Part shown: piece by piece, positions 1-9,743 of the stretch | Position numbering within the stretch: position 1 is the first letter of the stretch | How the letters are laid out: each line of letters opens with the position of its first letter | DNA from: Sipunculus nudus | Taxonomy: Eukaryota > Annelida > Sipuncula > Golfingiida > Sipunculidae | Length of the DNA: 64,000 nucleotides | Direction of reading: 5' to 3' | NCBI GenBank assembly: GCA_026874595.1 | Contig: CM049313.1 | Location: forward strand, 57,739,159-57,803,158 | Notes under the pieces: generated by a model | The model's database searches: none | What the model saw: only the letters and a program-made list of their open reading frames with translations | What the model was told of the DNA's origin: nothing | Made by a program: the position numbers and the translations under genes

Positions 1-946
1 ATCCCCCACGTTCCCGGTAAGCACGCTGTTGTGTCATATGATGAAGAAATTCATGACAACCATGATGTTAGGTGTGATATCATTGGGAATAAATTTTCTA
101 TCGTTTAATTTCTCAGATGGAGAGTAAAAATACTGATTAAAATATTCATTATTCAGGTACACAGTACAAGTTTCAGTTTCTGGACGAAAGGGTTAAGGGC
201 TCATAAAATAACTTACGTGGCTAATCATAGGATCGGTGAGAATCTGATTTGCTTATTAAAAATAAACTTTAAAATGGTGTTAAATCATGCTCGTTCACCT
301 CGTCCCGTTTAATTATCATTTTTGTTATCATTGGAAATTATTTTTCCGTATGTTCCATTAAAAGCATACGAATTATGTGATTATACAATCAATTATACCT
401 TTTCAATAATATCCTTAAAGATATATATTATCTTTCAACCAGGACTTATTATTGAAACCAGTAACAAAATTGTTTGACCAAATTCGTATCTTACAGTTAA
501 GAGTTTTATCAGTTCTGGTGGACTTGTGTTTATCCTGCCTGACTTTCTTTAACGCGGAAGAAAATATTTGAAAATAAATGTAGTTTGTGCCATCCCCAAA
601 CCAAAGAGGTCAAAGTACATATCTTCCCAAATATCTCATCCCGATCCCAGAAAACACACAGAGACTTGGATCGCAGTGCTTAAAAGGCAGTTAGGAACTG
701 GAGAAAATTGTCTCTATAGGAAAGCAATAGGAAGTCTCTGCTGTAAGGCTTCATAACTTTCAAGTATGTTTGAACCTGTGGTTGTTAGCTCAGCATGAAG
801 CATATAAAATTTACCCTACACTTAACTGCAATCGTCTCTAAATTTTTAAACATGCGACAACCGCTCTCATTGGTCTGTTACACAAGTTCTGGCACAGGGT
901 CAAAATATCAGACCAACGAGAGCGGGGAAATCACTAACGCGGTCAC
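1..946. other. No gene recognised
   Basis: AT-rich sequence with short open frames on both strands but no recognisable domain, RNA gene or transposon end. It may be intron or 3' flank of the minus-strand EGF/SRCR locus that begins at 947. Confidence 0.4.
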
Positions 947-1091
947 CTGTATCACATTTAACTCCGATGTATCCAGGGAGACAGCCACCACGTGGGCAGA
1001 CGCCGTCGGTTTGAGAACATCCACCTGTTACACAGTGTCCACACATTCGGTCACAGTTAGAGCCATAACGGCCTGGGGCACATACTTTGCT
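947..1091 (-). CDS. EGF-like domain exon (multiple-EGF / scavenger-receptor type)
   Basis: On the minus strand this 145-nt stretch is preceded by a pyrimidine-rich acceptor (TTTTCAG) and followed by a GTGACC donor. Read from AGC it gives about 48 residues rich in Cys and Gly: a C-A-P-G-R-Y-G-S-N-C start, a C-G-H-C segment and a G-Y-I-G-V-K-C end. That is the spacing of the EGF/laminin-like modules in MEGF and scavenger-receptor proteins. The exon ends in phase 1, usual for EGF exons; the start appears to be phase 0. It lies on the same strand as, and downstream of, SRCR and C-type lectin exons, which suggests one multidomain receptor or a cluster of such genes. It is a single exon, so the protein cannot be named. 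Confidence 0.6.
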
Positions 1092-1477
1092 CTGAAAATA
1101 TGTTTTAAATGGCCAATGTCTTTATAACTAAAGGTCATCGATACTCCCCCCGGAAAAAAACTTTAAAATTAATACTTGTAACTTGAATTTTTAGATCAAG
1201 TGTTCACATATAGACTGGACTATAATTTATAAAACTTAACAACTTTTTTTTACTGTCTGTAATATAACTAGTGACGAATGTGTCACTGAATTATTTTCTT
1301 TGGGCTCTACCTCAGTGTACAACAGCTGAAGTTAAAGGAATCTTATTGTTTATATATTTTCCCGTTTTGTTGATTGCAAGAATGTGAAACCACTGTATCA
1401 GACTTAAGAAAGGCCAATGTGGTTAAAATAACTTAAAACCAAGACGTATGTAAAATTAAAATAAATTATAATAAAAA

Positions 1478-1608
1478 AAAAAACCAGACCACTGAGCAAT
1501 TATAATTATCCGTGTCACAATTGACCTGTTGACCTTGACGAGATCAAGAGGCGGACCGCAGGAGCTGATTGTCACATCCCACCTGGTACCGCCGCCAGGT
1601 GGCTTCGT
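1478..1608 (-). pseudogene. Degraded second half of an SRCR domain
   Basis: After an acceptor-like TTATCAG on the minus strand the frame in phase 1 reads a short segment containing T-W-R-R-Y-Q-V-G-C, which resembles the W-L-D-x-V-x-C stretch of scavenger-receptor cysteine-rich domains. Phase 1 joins exactly to the SRCR exon ending at 2001. An in-frame TGA lies at 1546-1544. Beyond it the frame still reads an N-C-D-T-D-N-Y-N-C-like tail before a poly-T run. Some canonical cysteines are missing. I read this as an eroded SRCR half-exon, but the similarity is weak and chance cannot be excluded. Confidence 0.3.
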
Positions 1609-2000
1609 CTGATAAGTTATAAAGTAAGTAAAAACCGTAGTAAATGAATAAAATCAGTAATTATAAGTTTTAATAAAACAATTCTTGGTTAGACTATTAG
1701 GATAAGATATCCAAGGTTTTATAATACTTTATTACAGCTGCGATTATAGAAAAAATGCAAAGATTAAACTTGAGTACAGATCATGGAAATATGCGAAGCA
1801 CATTATTTTCTAACCAAGAATATACATAAATTTCGAAATGAAGAACAGATCAGACAAGTGTCCACTTCTTCAATCAACTATGGATAGTGTTGCCCAGACC
1901 ATATGCTGGTCCATAAAAATTCATAGTATTTATACACAAAATTTCAAATGAAAAATTTCAATATGAAAAAGTTATCATTTATACATGGTTTAAAGATTAC

Positions 2001-2339
2001 CTGTGTATCCTGTACTGAACGTGTGGATCGGGATGCTCCTCATCTGACGACAGACGACTTCGCTCTCTCTTTGATCAAAGTGGTCATCACAGATAAACTG
2101 CCACGTGTGGTTATAATAGACCTGGGGCCTGTTGCAATAACATTTTACTGGACTTAAGCCCAGTTGGGGGCCTAAATACCATGGTTACAATTGTTACGTC
2201 ATAATGGTTACCATAGTGACACACAGATGATCCTGGGCTTAAGTCACCTACATGACTTAAGTCACCTTATTGCAACACACCCCTGCAGCAGACCTTGCTG
2301 CTCTACTTTAAATTTCAGGACGCGGCTGTCCGGCAGGAA
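2001..2339 (-). pseudogene. SRCR domain first-half exon, interrupted by a MITE
   Basis: The minus strand encodes an SRCR motif: Y-Y-N-H-T-W, then I-C-D-D-H-F-D, then V-V-C-R-Q-M. The frame ends in phase 1 at a GTAATC donor. The upstream part (2286-2339) follows a CATCACAG acceptor and stays open in one frame, ending K-V-E-Q-Q-G-L-L-Q. Between the two parts lies a 158-bp element with a 3-bp CTG target duplication (CAG on the minus strand). Removing the element and one duplicate joins the parts in frame as G-L-L-Q-V-Y-Y-N, matching the usual G-R-V-E-V-x-x-N of SRCR domains. As it stands the exon cannot make a normal SRCR domain unless the insert is bypassed. Confidence 0.55.
2125..2282. mobile_element. 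158-bp MITE inside the SRCR exon
   Basis: The ends are inverted repeats of about 16-17 bp (GGGCCTGTTGCAATAA on the left, and the reverse complement of the right end reads GGGTGTGTTGCAATAA). An internal inverted pair, GACTTAAGCCCAG and CTGGGCTTAAGTC, makes the element fold back on itself. It is flanked by CTG at 2122-2124 and 2283-2285. It has no coding capacity. The superfamily is unassigned because a CTG target does not fit the TA or TWA preferences of the common families. Confidence 0.65.
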
Positions 2340-3967
2340 CTGTGATGAGAAACTCTTATATAAACACAATATAAAAAGTATTATCACAAGTAAGCAAGAA
2401 TATTGTTAAACAGTTTTAAACTGCTGTCTTTATAACGGTATATATGGGTACCTTAGATCCAAGAACTTGCGTGAAAGATATACCTCTTTGTCAAGAGGAT
2501 TATATCTTTGAATTATGTTACGAATTTTCCATGCTTGGACTAGACATGGTAAATAAATATAGTATTATTTCCGCCCGTTGTTATATTATTTATGATTAAA
2601 ACTCATATTGCCAATAGAACAGGATTTTTTGCATTGTATAGGTATTTTAAGCTAAAATTAAATATAAACAAGGTGCAGGAGATTCAACTACAATAAAAAC
2701 AAATTTTCTTTACGTCGGTAGGCAACAGAATAATGCATTTCTTAAAATAAAATTTACATGCCAATCAAGGATTTGAGGATTCACACGCGTTTTCTGGGAA
2801 CGGGACGGAATCTCAGATTAACCGCGGTCCAAACTGAAGGCACGACTTTTGGGATCGTACGTCCCCTGCAAATTGTGCGCCATGGAGACCATGGAGGTCG
2901 CATAGGTAAAGTCTAGGTCACTACCAGTTTACGGGCTCCCACGACCTGTTTGCGTCAAATTTGTGTGCAGAATCTCAGGTGCCGCGCAAGTGCGTCTAGC
3001 GAAACTTCGATGTCGCAAACATACGTAAGCACGTACGGAGGCTGTTAGATAACCGAACTCAGCAGGAAAGTGGCATTTGCTTCCACATTGGGTGCGACGT
3101 GCGTCTTAAACAACGGATTTTCTTTCAATGGTAGCGCAAAATGTGCACGTCTATCTTGCGAACTCCCTGCAGGGGGAGCAAGTTACACTTGCGGCCTCGT
3201 TGTTCGCTGAGAATTCGTTGAGTTTGTTGAACATTTCCAACATCCTTCGTTCGTACTCAAGAGCTGTCTGCGAGCTCGAAATTTCACAAGAAGGACTTGC
3301 GTGACACGTAAAATTCTGCAAAAAATATGGACGCAAACAGGCTGTAGGGGTCCCCACGGGCGGTTGTGACCTATGCTTAACCTGGGAATCATTGTAGGAG
3401 CACGTGACCCTAACGGCTTCCGTGTTTGTGCAGTTGTGGTTGCCGTAGCCTCGATGTCTGCACGAGTCGATGCGATCTTCTCTTCCAGAACATTGCAGAT
3501 CATCAAGCCAAAATGTCCCTTAAATAAGATAGAGATTTAACTGAAAACGAAATTAAGATCGAGAACTAATTAAACAAGAAAGAGAAACAAGATTCGAAAT
3601 AGAGCTCCCTGAGAGTGACAGTATACCAGTACCAACTGCTACACAATATTTCAAGATGCTTCTACAGGCTTCTTTTATCCGGACATGCATGGAGTATCTG
3701 AATTACTCCTCAATATATGTTTTGACGGGAAGTAAGTTTTTAATTTTTATATTTATTCTTATGAAAGTTTACCACATTTGCACATACACATTGCACTTTA
3801 TATTTACTCATGGCATTTTTACTGTAAACATAAAAAAGGATAGTGTGTGAGATAGCGTGTGTCATGCATGTCAGTACTGTATAAGTCCAATGAAATGCGA
3901 TGAACTTTCATATGAATGAAAGACGCTCACAGTTATTACACAGTTTTCTATGGCACAGAGAAATTAC
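2340..3967. other. No gene recognised; GC-richer island 2760-3510
   Basis: No domain was recognised in either strand. About 2760-3510 is visibly richer in CpG than its surroundings and carries overlapping short frames on the minus strand, which look like the composition of a mobile element or CpG island rather than a conserved exon. No terminal repeats were found. Confidence 0.35.
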
Positions 3968-4109
3968 CTTTCCATTTAGAACAAGCAAATACATGGGATA
4001 TATTAGTGCAGGACTCGTCATTCATTTGCTTTAGATTGGTGATAGTCACACAATCTTCGGATTTCTTCCAGTCATCTGGTTGGCTAGGAACCCACTCAAG
4101 ACCGTGGAT
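3968..4109 (-). CDS. C-type lectin domain, C-terminal half exon
   Basis: This 142-nt minus-strand exon lies between a TTTACAG acceptor and a GTAATT donor. It reads I-H-G-L-E-W-V-P-S-Q-P-D-D-W, then E-D-C-V-T-I, then M-N-D-E-S-C, then V-F-A-C. This is the conserved second half of a C-type lectin-like domain: the WxxxQPDDW loop, the EDCV calcium and disulfide region, NDxxC, and the final Cys. The loop has QPD, the Gal-type form of the site, rather than EPN, though the prediction is tentative. It starts in phase 0, the phase in which the N-half exon at 18257-18492 ends, so the two could be spliced across the retrovirus. It ends in phase 1. Confidence 0.7.
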
Positions 4110-4440
4110 CTGTAAATAATTTTTATACCAAATACATCTCTAAAACAGATACAGCATTCTTGTTCGTCCTGATTACCAACCTTTATGCGTTTGCATATGA
4201 AATCTCAAAATAACTTTAGAATTAATGATGGTTAACCATACAGTCCAGTGAAGAACAAAGATCTATAAAAGATTATTTTTTTTAATTCCTGATTCACCTG
4301 CTGGTATCATCAATTATTTTAAAATATATTGTTTGGGTGCTAGATAAGATTATTACCCATTTTATGCAGCCTTGTTATTGTTCTGTAATAAGTATGTTTA
4401 TCATTGCTTCCAAAAATAGTCAAGTGTAGCCTGGATATGT

Positions 4441-4797
4441 TTACAGTTCCATGCTACACTGTTCACTTCTCATTGACGTTCACAGTTCCATGCGATACTG
4501 TTCACTTCTCATTCATACGTTCACAGTTCTATGCGATACTGTTCACTTCTCATTGAAACGTTTACAGTTCAATGCTACACTGTTCACTTCTCATTGGTAC
4601 CTTGTAGTTCCATGCTACACTGTTCACTTCTCACTTAAACGTTCACAGTTCCATGCTACCCTGTTCACTTCTAATTGATATGTTCACAGTTCCATTCAAC
4701 ACTGTTAACTCCTCATTGATACGTTCACAGTTCCATGCTACCCTGTTCACTTCTAATTGATACGTTTACAGTTCCATACTACCCTGTACATATGCTC
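4441..4797. repeat. 41-bp minisatellite, about 8-9 copies
   Basis: The phrase GTTCACTTCTCATTGATACG and its variants recur every 39-41 bases (at 4461, 4500, 4541, 4582, 4622, 4663, 4704 and 4745). A degenerate piece of the same unit occurs at about 14289-14350, on the far side of the retrovirus. Confidence 0.85.
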
Positions 4798-5408
4798 TGA
4801 ACACAGCGCGTGACCTCCCGGCCCAGTGACCTTTCACTCACACGCTGTGAGAAATAGCAGAACTTTTCAGGTTTGGCAACACCCAGTCAGTTTGCGCTGG
4901 ATAAAGTTAAATCTGATTGGCTCTGCGTATAAACAATTCTGCAGAACTGGTAGAAGAAATCTGATTAGCTTAGCGCGCGTTTCAACAAACATAGCTATGC
5001 GGGGCAAGCTCGTGCGGCACACAATACAGGACATATACAGACAGTGGGGGATAACTAACCTCAGGGAAGTCAGTATACAGACTGTGTAGACCAAGTTGTG
5101 GCTCTGTGTTTACAGGCTGACAGGAGTAGGCTACACCTGATGTTGGGTGCCCCTGTGCGATTGTTTCAAGGAGTACATGAATGTGTTACATTATCACCGG
5201 TGCATGGTGTAAGTGTCCTGTAACCCGACTACTAGATACACACGACCACTGCCTACAGGCTGCGTTGTTACCAAGGTAGCACACTGGATTGTTTCAGCTG
5301 GACAGGCGCATGTATCGCATTTCAGCTGGGTGGGCAATGATGATGTTACACGCGCAGTGCACACAGCTAGCCTGAAACAATCACCAGCCAATCATCCGGG
5401 GCTTAACC
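4798..5408. other. No gene recognised
   Basis: Unique-looking sequence between the minisatellite and the retrovirus. Open frames are short and carry no known domain. Confidence 0.35.
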
Positions 5409-5412
5409 ACAG
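5409..5412. repeat. Target site duplication ACAG, left side
   Basis: ACAG lies directly outside the TGTAAG end at 5413. The same four bases lie directly outside the other end, at 13897-13900. Four to six bases is the usual duplication size for Ty3/gypsy integrases. Confidence 0.6.
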
Positions 5413-6202
5413 TGTAAGTTTTAGTCCAGTCACTCCAGGTTGTAAAATAACTCCAACTGCTATGCTGGTGTAGAATATACTTGTTTATTATTTACTGATT
5501 CATCTCCCCAATACAAAGCCTTCCACATGTATATATACACATCTCGCGCTACCCCTATCATTACGGCTCAGCCAATCAACCGAGCCAAGGTATCCTATTG
5601 GCCGAAAGACCATAGGCCCGCCCCGTAGGTCACATGTCCCTACGGACCTCGGCTGGCTGATTTCTGGCCTCGTGACTACGCCTTTGTTTACATATATAAT
5701 TAGTCCACAGGGGTATTGGTCTCTATCAGTTGCACAAACTGTCAGCTCTGGGTCAAATCTGAGTTTATTGGCTATGCTGCCTATTGTCGGCAGATACGCT
5801 AGTTAATCCTCTGCAGGTGCATCGGGAAACCACGAGCATATACAAATATAGTGATAGAACAGGCGAGCACCTGTCATGGGGTATCGTAATCTCCGGCCCT
5901 TTGACACACAGCCATGGGTCACGGTGATGATTATTATCTGAGAGGCTTGCTATGGTCGCTAAGCCGGGACAATTAGAATTAAATATTATTAGAGAATAAG
6001 GCCCAGAGCTGACATCAATCATTGCACTAGTAATAATGTTAATCATAAATGGAAATAAAATAGAAAATATAAAAATAAAATATAACAGTTAAGAGGCTTA
6101 GGTTTCTCTAGTACATATATACACCCACATAAGAGAACTGAATTAAAGAATAAATTAAAATATATTGTGATTGCTACATTCTATGATATGCCAAATCTTA
6201 CA
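5413..6202 (-). repeat. Retroviral LTR at the element's 3' end (790 bp)
   Basis: Read on the minus strand it begins TGTAAGATTTGGC and ends TAAAACTTACA. The first 304 bp (6202-5899) match 13896-13593 of the other LTR with only a few changes. The rest does not align until the last 15 or so bases. Within the private part, on the minus strand, there are CCAAT boxes in both orientations, a GGGGCGGGCC GC box, a TATATATA stretch and an AATAAA near the end, so this copy carries a plausible promoter and polyadenylation module. Confidence 0.7.
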
Positions 6203-6313
6203 CTCGCAAATCACCCATGAAAAAAAAATCAATATGAATTTAATATATATTTATGTATTTTTTTTGTTCTTTCCTTGTGGAATTTCGGGCTGTAGTAAGA
6301 TTTGGCATTGGAT

Positions 6314-8290
6314 TCATATATGGTTATAATAGTGTGCTTGATGAGTCCATAAAAGCTTATTACTACATCCCCCGTTTACGCACACAGACAAACAAATGCA
6401 AGAATACAGAGTCTTTGACATTAATGACACTAATAGACTGGGAGGCTTGTGGACGCCCGAGCGCCTCACCCCCCGGGGAGACCTTATTGTAGTCTTGACC
6501 ACCAGGGGTGCCTTCCCATTATCCTGACACATTTTCGACATTATTTGAACTAGTCCCTTCAGTTTCCGTTTGTGTCGTTCTTGGGTCCGGAGCAGGATGT
6601 CCCATGGTGGTAACACTGGGGCCCTGGATTGTCCGTCTTGCGTCGCGCGCCGACGGCAGTATATGATGATAAATGCGGTAGCCATAGTGACGAGGATAAT
6701 TGTTGACACAGATATATTTAGTCCGGATGCCCAGGTCCAGGTTATGGCTGGGATTGTTGCAGATTCACTTAGAGGCTGGATCTTAACTGGCTGTAAATCT
6801 TCAAGCGGCGTTCATGATGGCACTCTGGCTAATGCAGGCCACTGGGAATTAGGAATCACGGAGAATACTTCTGTAAGATTAATGTCGACCGGTACTGGAA
6901 TAAAGGAGAAGTTACTGGCGTAATGATTCATACCTTGTATACTCCATGAGGGTGTCCGTAACTGGCAGTTAGCTGGGAGGGTGATGCGATAAACCCCCGG
7001 CCCTAGGTCCGTTCGTCGTTCTGGGGCGCCCGTGCAGTGAGTTAAGGGTGTCACACCCGGGGTGGATATCACGAACTCACCTGGAGTATATTCCCAGACC
7101 GTCGTGTTGTTCATTTTGGTTGTCCTGAATTTACAATATTTCACTAGTCCTGTGTCCATGGTAATTATGGCCCTCTAGCAGCGATGCCGATAGCGTGAGA
7201 ACCTAGGTCCCGTGCGGCAGACTATGGGTTGATCGCCAACGCACCGTGAAGGGGTGAATATCGTTCCGTCTCTGGTGCACATGGCAACGTCACTTGCAAC
7301 TACAGCTCTTGTAAAGAATGGCGGATGAGATGGGGCTGGCCAGGAATTAATAGAATAACGTAGATAGGATTCTTGTCCGCGTAATGGGAGTTGTGCACGA
7401 AGGACCAGCGATGCGGTTGTTGTCCACAGCGGTTCCAGGGTGACAGCTGAATAGTACCATCGGGGTGTAAGCTGACCGGTGGCCTTTGCGTGGTTAGTAA
7501 TGTTCCACAGCTCTGCAGGGGGAAGAATCTCCTCTGTGAGCCGCCCTACTCCCAGCGAATGTTTTTATCGTAAATAACGAATGACCTGGCGATTGTATGC
7601 TGCAGCGGCTCACTCCTACGTGACTAACGTGTGCTCTACCACATACAGATACCACAATGAACAGATATTATGCTCCTGGCGCATTTCAGATGTGAAGGTA
7701 GCAGTTATATTATACAGGGCTGTTTGTAGTTCGTTAATTCGTTTACGGTTGTGTATGATTGCTTGTTGTTGAGCCCTGGTGATCGTAAGTAATTGATTCG
7801 CACAATGCACCGTTTGTGTAGATGTCCCCAGAAGAGCCTGCACCTGCTGCTTGTAGAGTTGAAGTTCGTCCTCCGTCACTGTCCCGAAAAGGATGTGGGA
7901 GAGAGAACCTATAAAAATAAAGGGCGAGCGCTTATACCTTAAGTTGATCCTGCTGGGCTTGCTCAGCATCTGCTCGATCCATTTGATGCGGCGGACCCAA
8001 TTCTGGTAAATCAGTGCCGGAGTCCTTCTATGCAAGGTGGGCATCAGAGCGCGTATCATCAGTGTGACCTGTTCTAACGATTTTTCCAGCGTGGGATGGT
8101 GGAGGACCACTATCACCGTCCATGTGGATGTCCATTGGTAAATATTTTGTCTCCGGACTACAGCTATGCCTTGATGTATCTCCGGGATTTGTACACCGGC
8201 GGGCGGATGTTCGTGTCGAGTTACAAATGGACCACCATAACTAATCGGAACACTCATCATCGCTAGCCAACATACCTGCCAAAACATCAT
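6314..8290 (-). pseudogene. Retroviral env-like gene (F-type fusion glycoprotein), inactivated
   Basis: One reading frame covers the region. The first 224 codons (8290-7619) start with a hydrophobic signal-like segment. At residues 118-121 (7939-7928) there is a furin-type basic site, RYKR, followed at once by a hydrophobic Gly-containing segment typical of a fusion peptide, and then by a heptad-like helical stretch. This is the architecture of errantivirus/baculovirus F-type envelopes. Later parts of the same frame carry spaced cysteines and N-glycosylation sites. A transmembrane anchor lies at about 6710-6660, followed by a basic tail. In-frame stops lie at 7618, 7612, 7567, 7177 and 6814. 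The frame is not shifted over almost 2 kb. The end of the tail is uncertain. Confidence 0.65.
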
Positions 8291-8555
8291 ACTTTACTCT
8301 CTTTTGAGGCCGCAGTCTAGGATCTCTTCTAGGAGTGGGAGGGGAGGGTGTGTGACACCGCTTATAACTTGGGGGTGAAGGGGCGGTAGGGTCGCAAGCA
8401 CTATCATTAGTATCTGACTGGACTTTGGTTGGTAGAATGGATTCTGATTGGCTTCTTGATGATGGCGGAGGGGTCTCTGGTGATATGACGGACAGGCTGC
8501 TTTTATCATTGGGTGAGGGTTCAAAGGGGAGGGGCTCCTCCGTGTCTTCTGTCAT
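8241..8555 (-). CDS. Proline/serine-rich region between integrase and env
   Basis: A 104-codon minus-strand frame rich in Pro, Ser and Asp/Glu, with a basic patch (P-R-R-D-P-R-L-R-P-Q-K-R), overlapping the start of env in another frame. It is probably the integrase C-terminal tail or an env leader read through a frameshift, since errantivirus pol often ends with such low-complexity sequence. No independent function is claimed. Confidence 0.35.
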   Translation of the reverse strand: MTEDTEEPLPFEPSPNDKSSLSVISPETPPPSSRSQSESILPTKVQSDTNDSACDPTAPSPPSYKRCHTPSPPTPRRDPRLRPQKRVKYDVLAGMLASDDECSD

Positions 8556-8616
8556 GGGTTCAGGGGGTATTACTTCGGGGAGGACCAGTCTTGGGATTGT
8601 TCATTAATTTTTGTTG

Positions 8617-9666
8617 CTAGGTTAATGGGGTCCTTAGAAACTGGTTGTAGGTTATGATTGGACGGCACCAAAGGTGTTGCCCTCGGATACAGATGGGGGC
8701 GCCTGCGGCGTGGCCTTGCATTAACATCGTCCCATTTAATGTCAGGGTCAACGAGCCGTACTTTTTCTCGATGGAGTTTTTTTTTGTTTTTCCTGTTGAC
8801 TGGCAACGCAAATGGCAGGTGGATCCCGACACCCGTGTAATCAACCATTCGGGGTCCCAGCGAGATGTAAAGGTGAGGGGTTCCGGTACTTTAATCACCA
8901 CGTGGTCTCCTGGATTTATGTCATTAGCCTGCGCGCGTTTAGCAAGGCGCTCTCGGTTATGATGGCGCGAGTTTGCGGTATGGTCACGAGCCTCCATGAG
9001 AGCATCAGCAAGGTGATCTTACCGGTTACCGAATGGTAGGCACAACGCAGCAGGTTGAAGGAGGCGTGTTAGGGGGGCCCTGGGTTGTCTACCATACATG
9101 AGAAAGAATGGTGAATAATTGGTAACCGAGCTCACGCTTATTCGATGTGCAAATAGAAGGTCCCCTACATGGCCTTCCCATGTTTCAGGTAGGTTATTAA
9201 CTGCTTTAGATAAAGCTTGTTTAAACGTGCGATGGAATCGCTCTACCTTGCCGTTACTTTGGGGTCGAGCTGGGGTTGTACGACGGTGTTCTACTCCCAG
9301 TATCCTTAGATATTCCTCCCAGTCCTGTGCGATAAATTCACAGCCATTATCTGTTATTATAATTTCTGGAACAGAGTGCCTTGGGAGGAATTCATTAGCA
9401 AAGGTTTCCCAAATGACCGCGTTTGTTTTACAAGGGATTGGAAATGCCTGGGCCCATCCTGTGCAATGACATATAAATGTCAACATGTATCTATTGCCCC
9501 GAGTTGAGGGCGGAAACGGTCCCACGAGATCCATGCCGACAATCTGCATCGGGGAAGCTGCTAAAGGCATTTCTCCCATGGTAGTGTAATCTCGCTGGCG
9601 GCTATGGGCTTGGCACGTAGCGCATTTTTGTAAGACTGATCGTATAAACGGCGCATCCCTGGCCAA
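8617..9666 (-). pseudogene. Retroviral integrase (pol C-terminus), with an in-frame stop
   Basis: The frame starts with the end of the zinc-binding HHCC domain (C-A-T-C-Q). The catalytic core follows, with the three acidic residues in D-L-V-G-P-F-P, T-D-N-G-C-E-F and G-K-V-E-R-F-H-R, an intact D,D,E triad. A TAA at 9021-9019 stops the frame. The same frame then continues into a C-terminal module (8997-8617) with G-D-H-V-V-I-K and W-x-x-x-W-L-I-T-R-V, like the GPY/F module of Ty3/gypsy integrases. The enzyme would insert the viral DNA. The stop after the core makes this copy unlikely to work. Confidence 0.75.
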
Positions 9667-9743
9667 ACATACGCTTCACAAACACGAGCTAGGGTTTTCT
9701 GTGTTGACATATGGCCAACCTCTTTGTGGGCCCTGAGTGTTAC

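Noticed and set aside
795-1127. 110-codon plus-strand frame
   Set aside because: It is the antisense of the EGF-like exon. The minus strand has the cysteine pattern and splice signals.
1948-2157. Plus-strand frame over the SRCR exon
   Set aside because: It is the antisense shadow. The minus strand has the SRCR motifs.
6256-6280. T-rich run as the retroviral polypurine tract
   Set aside because: It is over 50 bases inside the LTR edge at 6202, and the bases directly next to the edge are not clearly purine-rich, so no tract is annotated.
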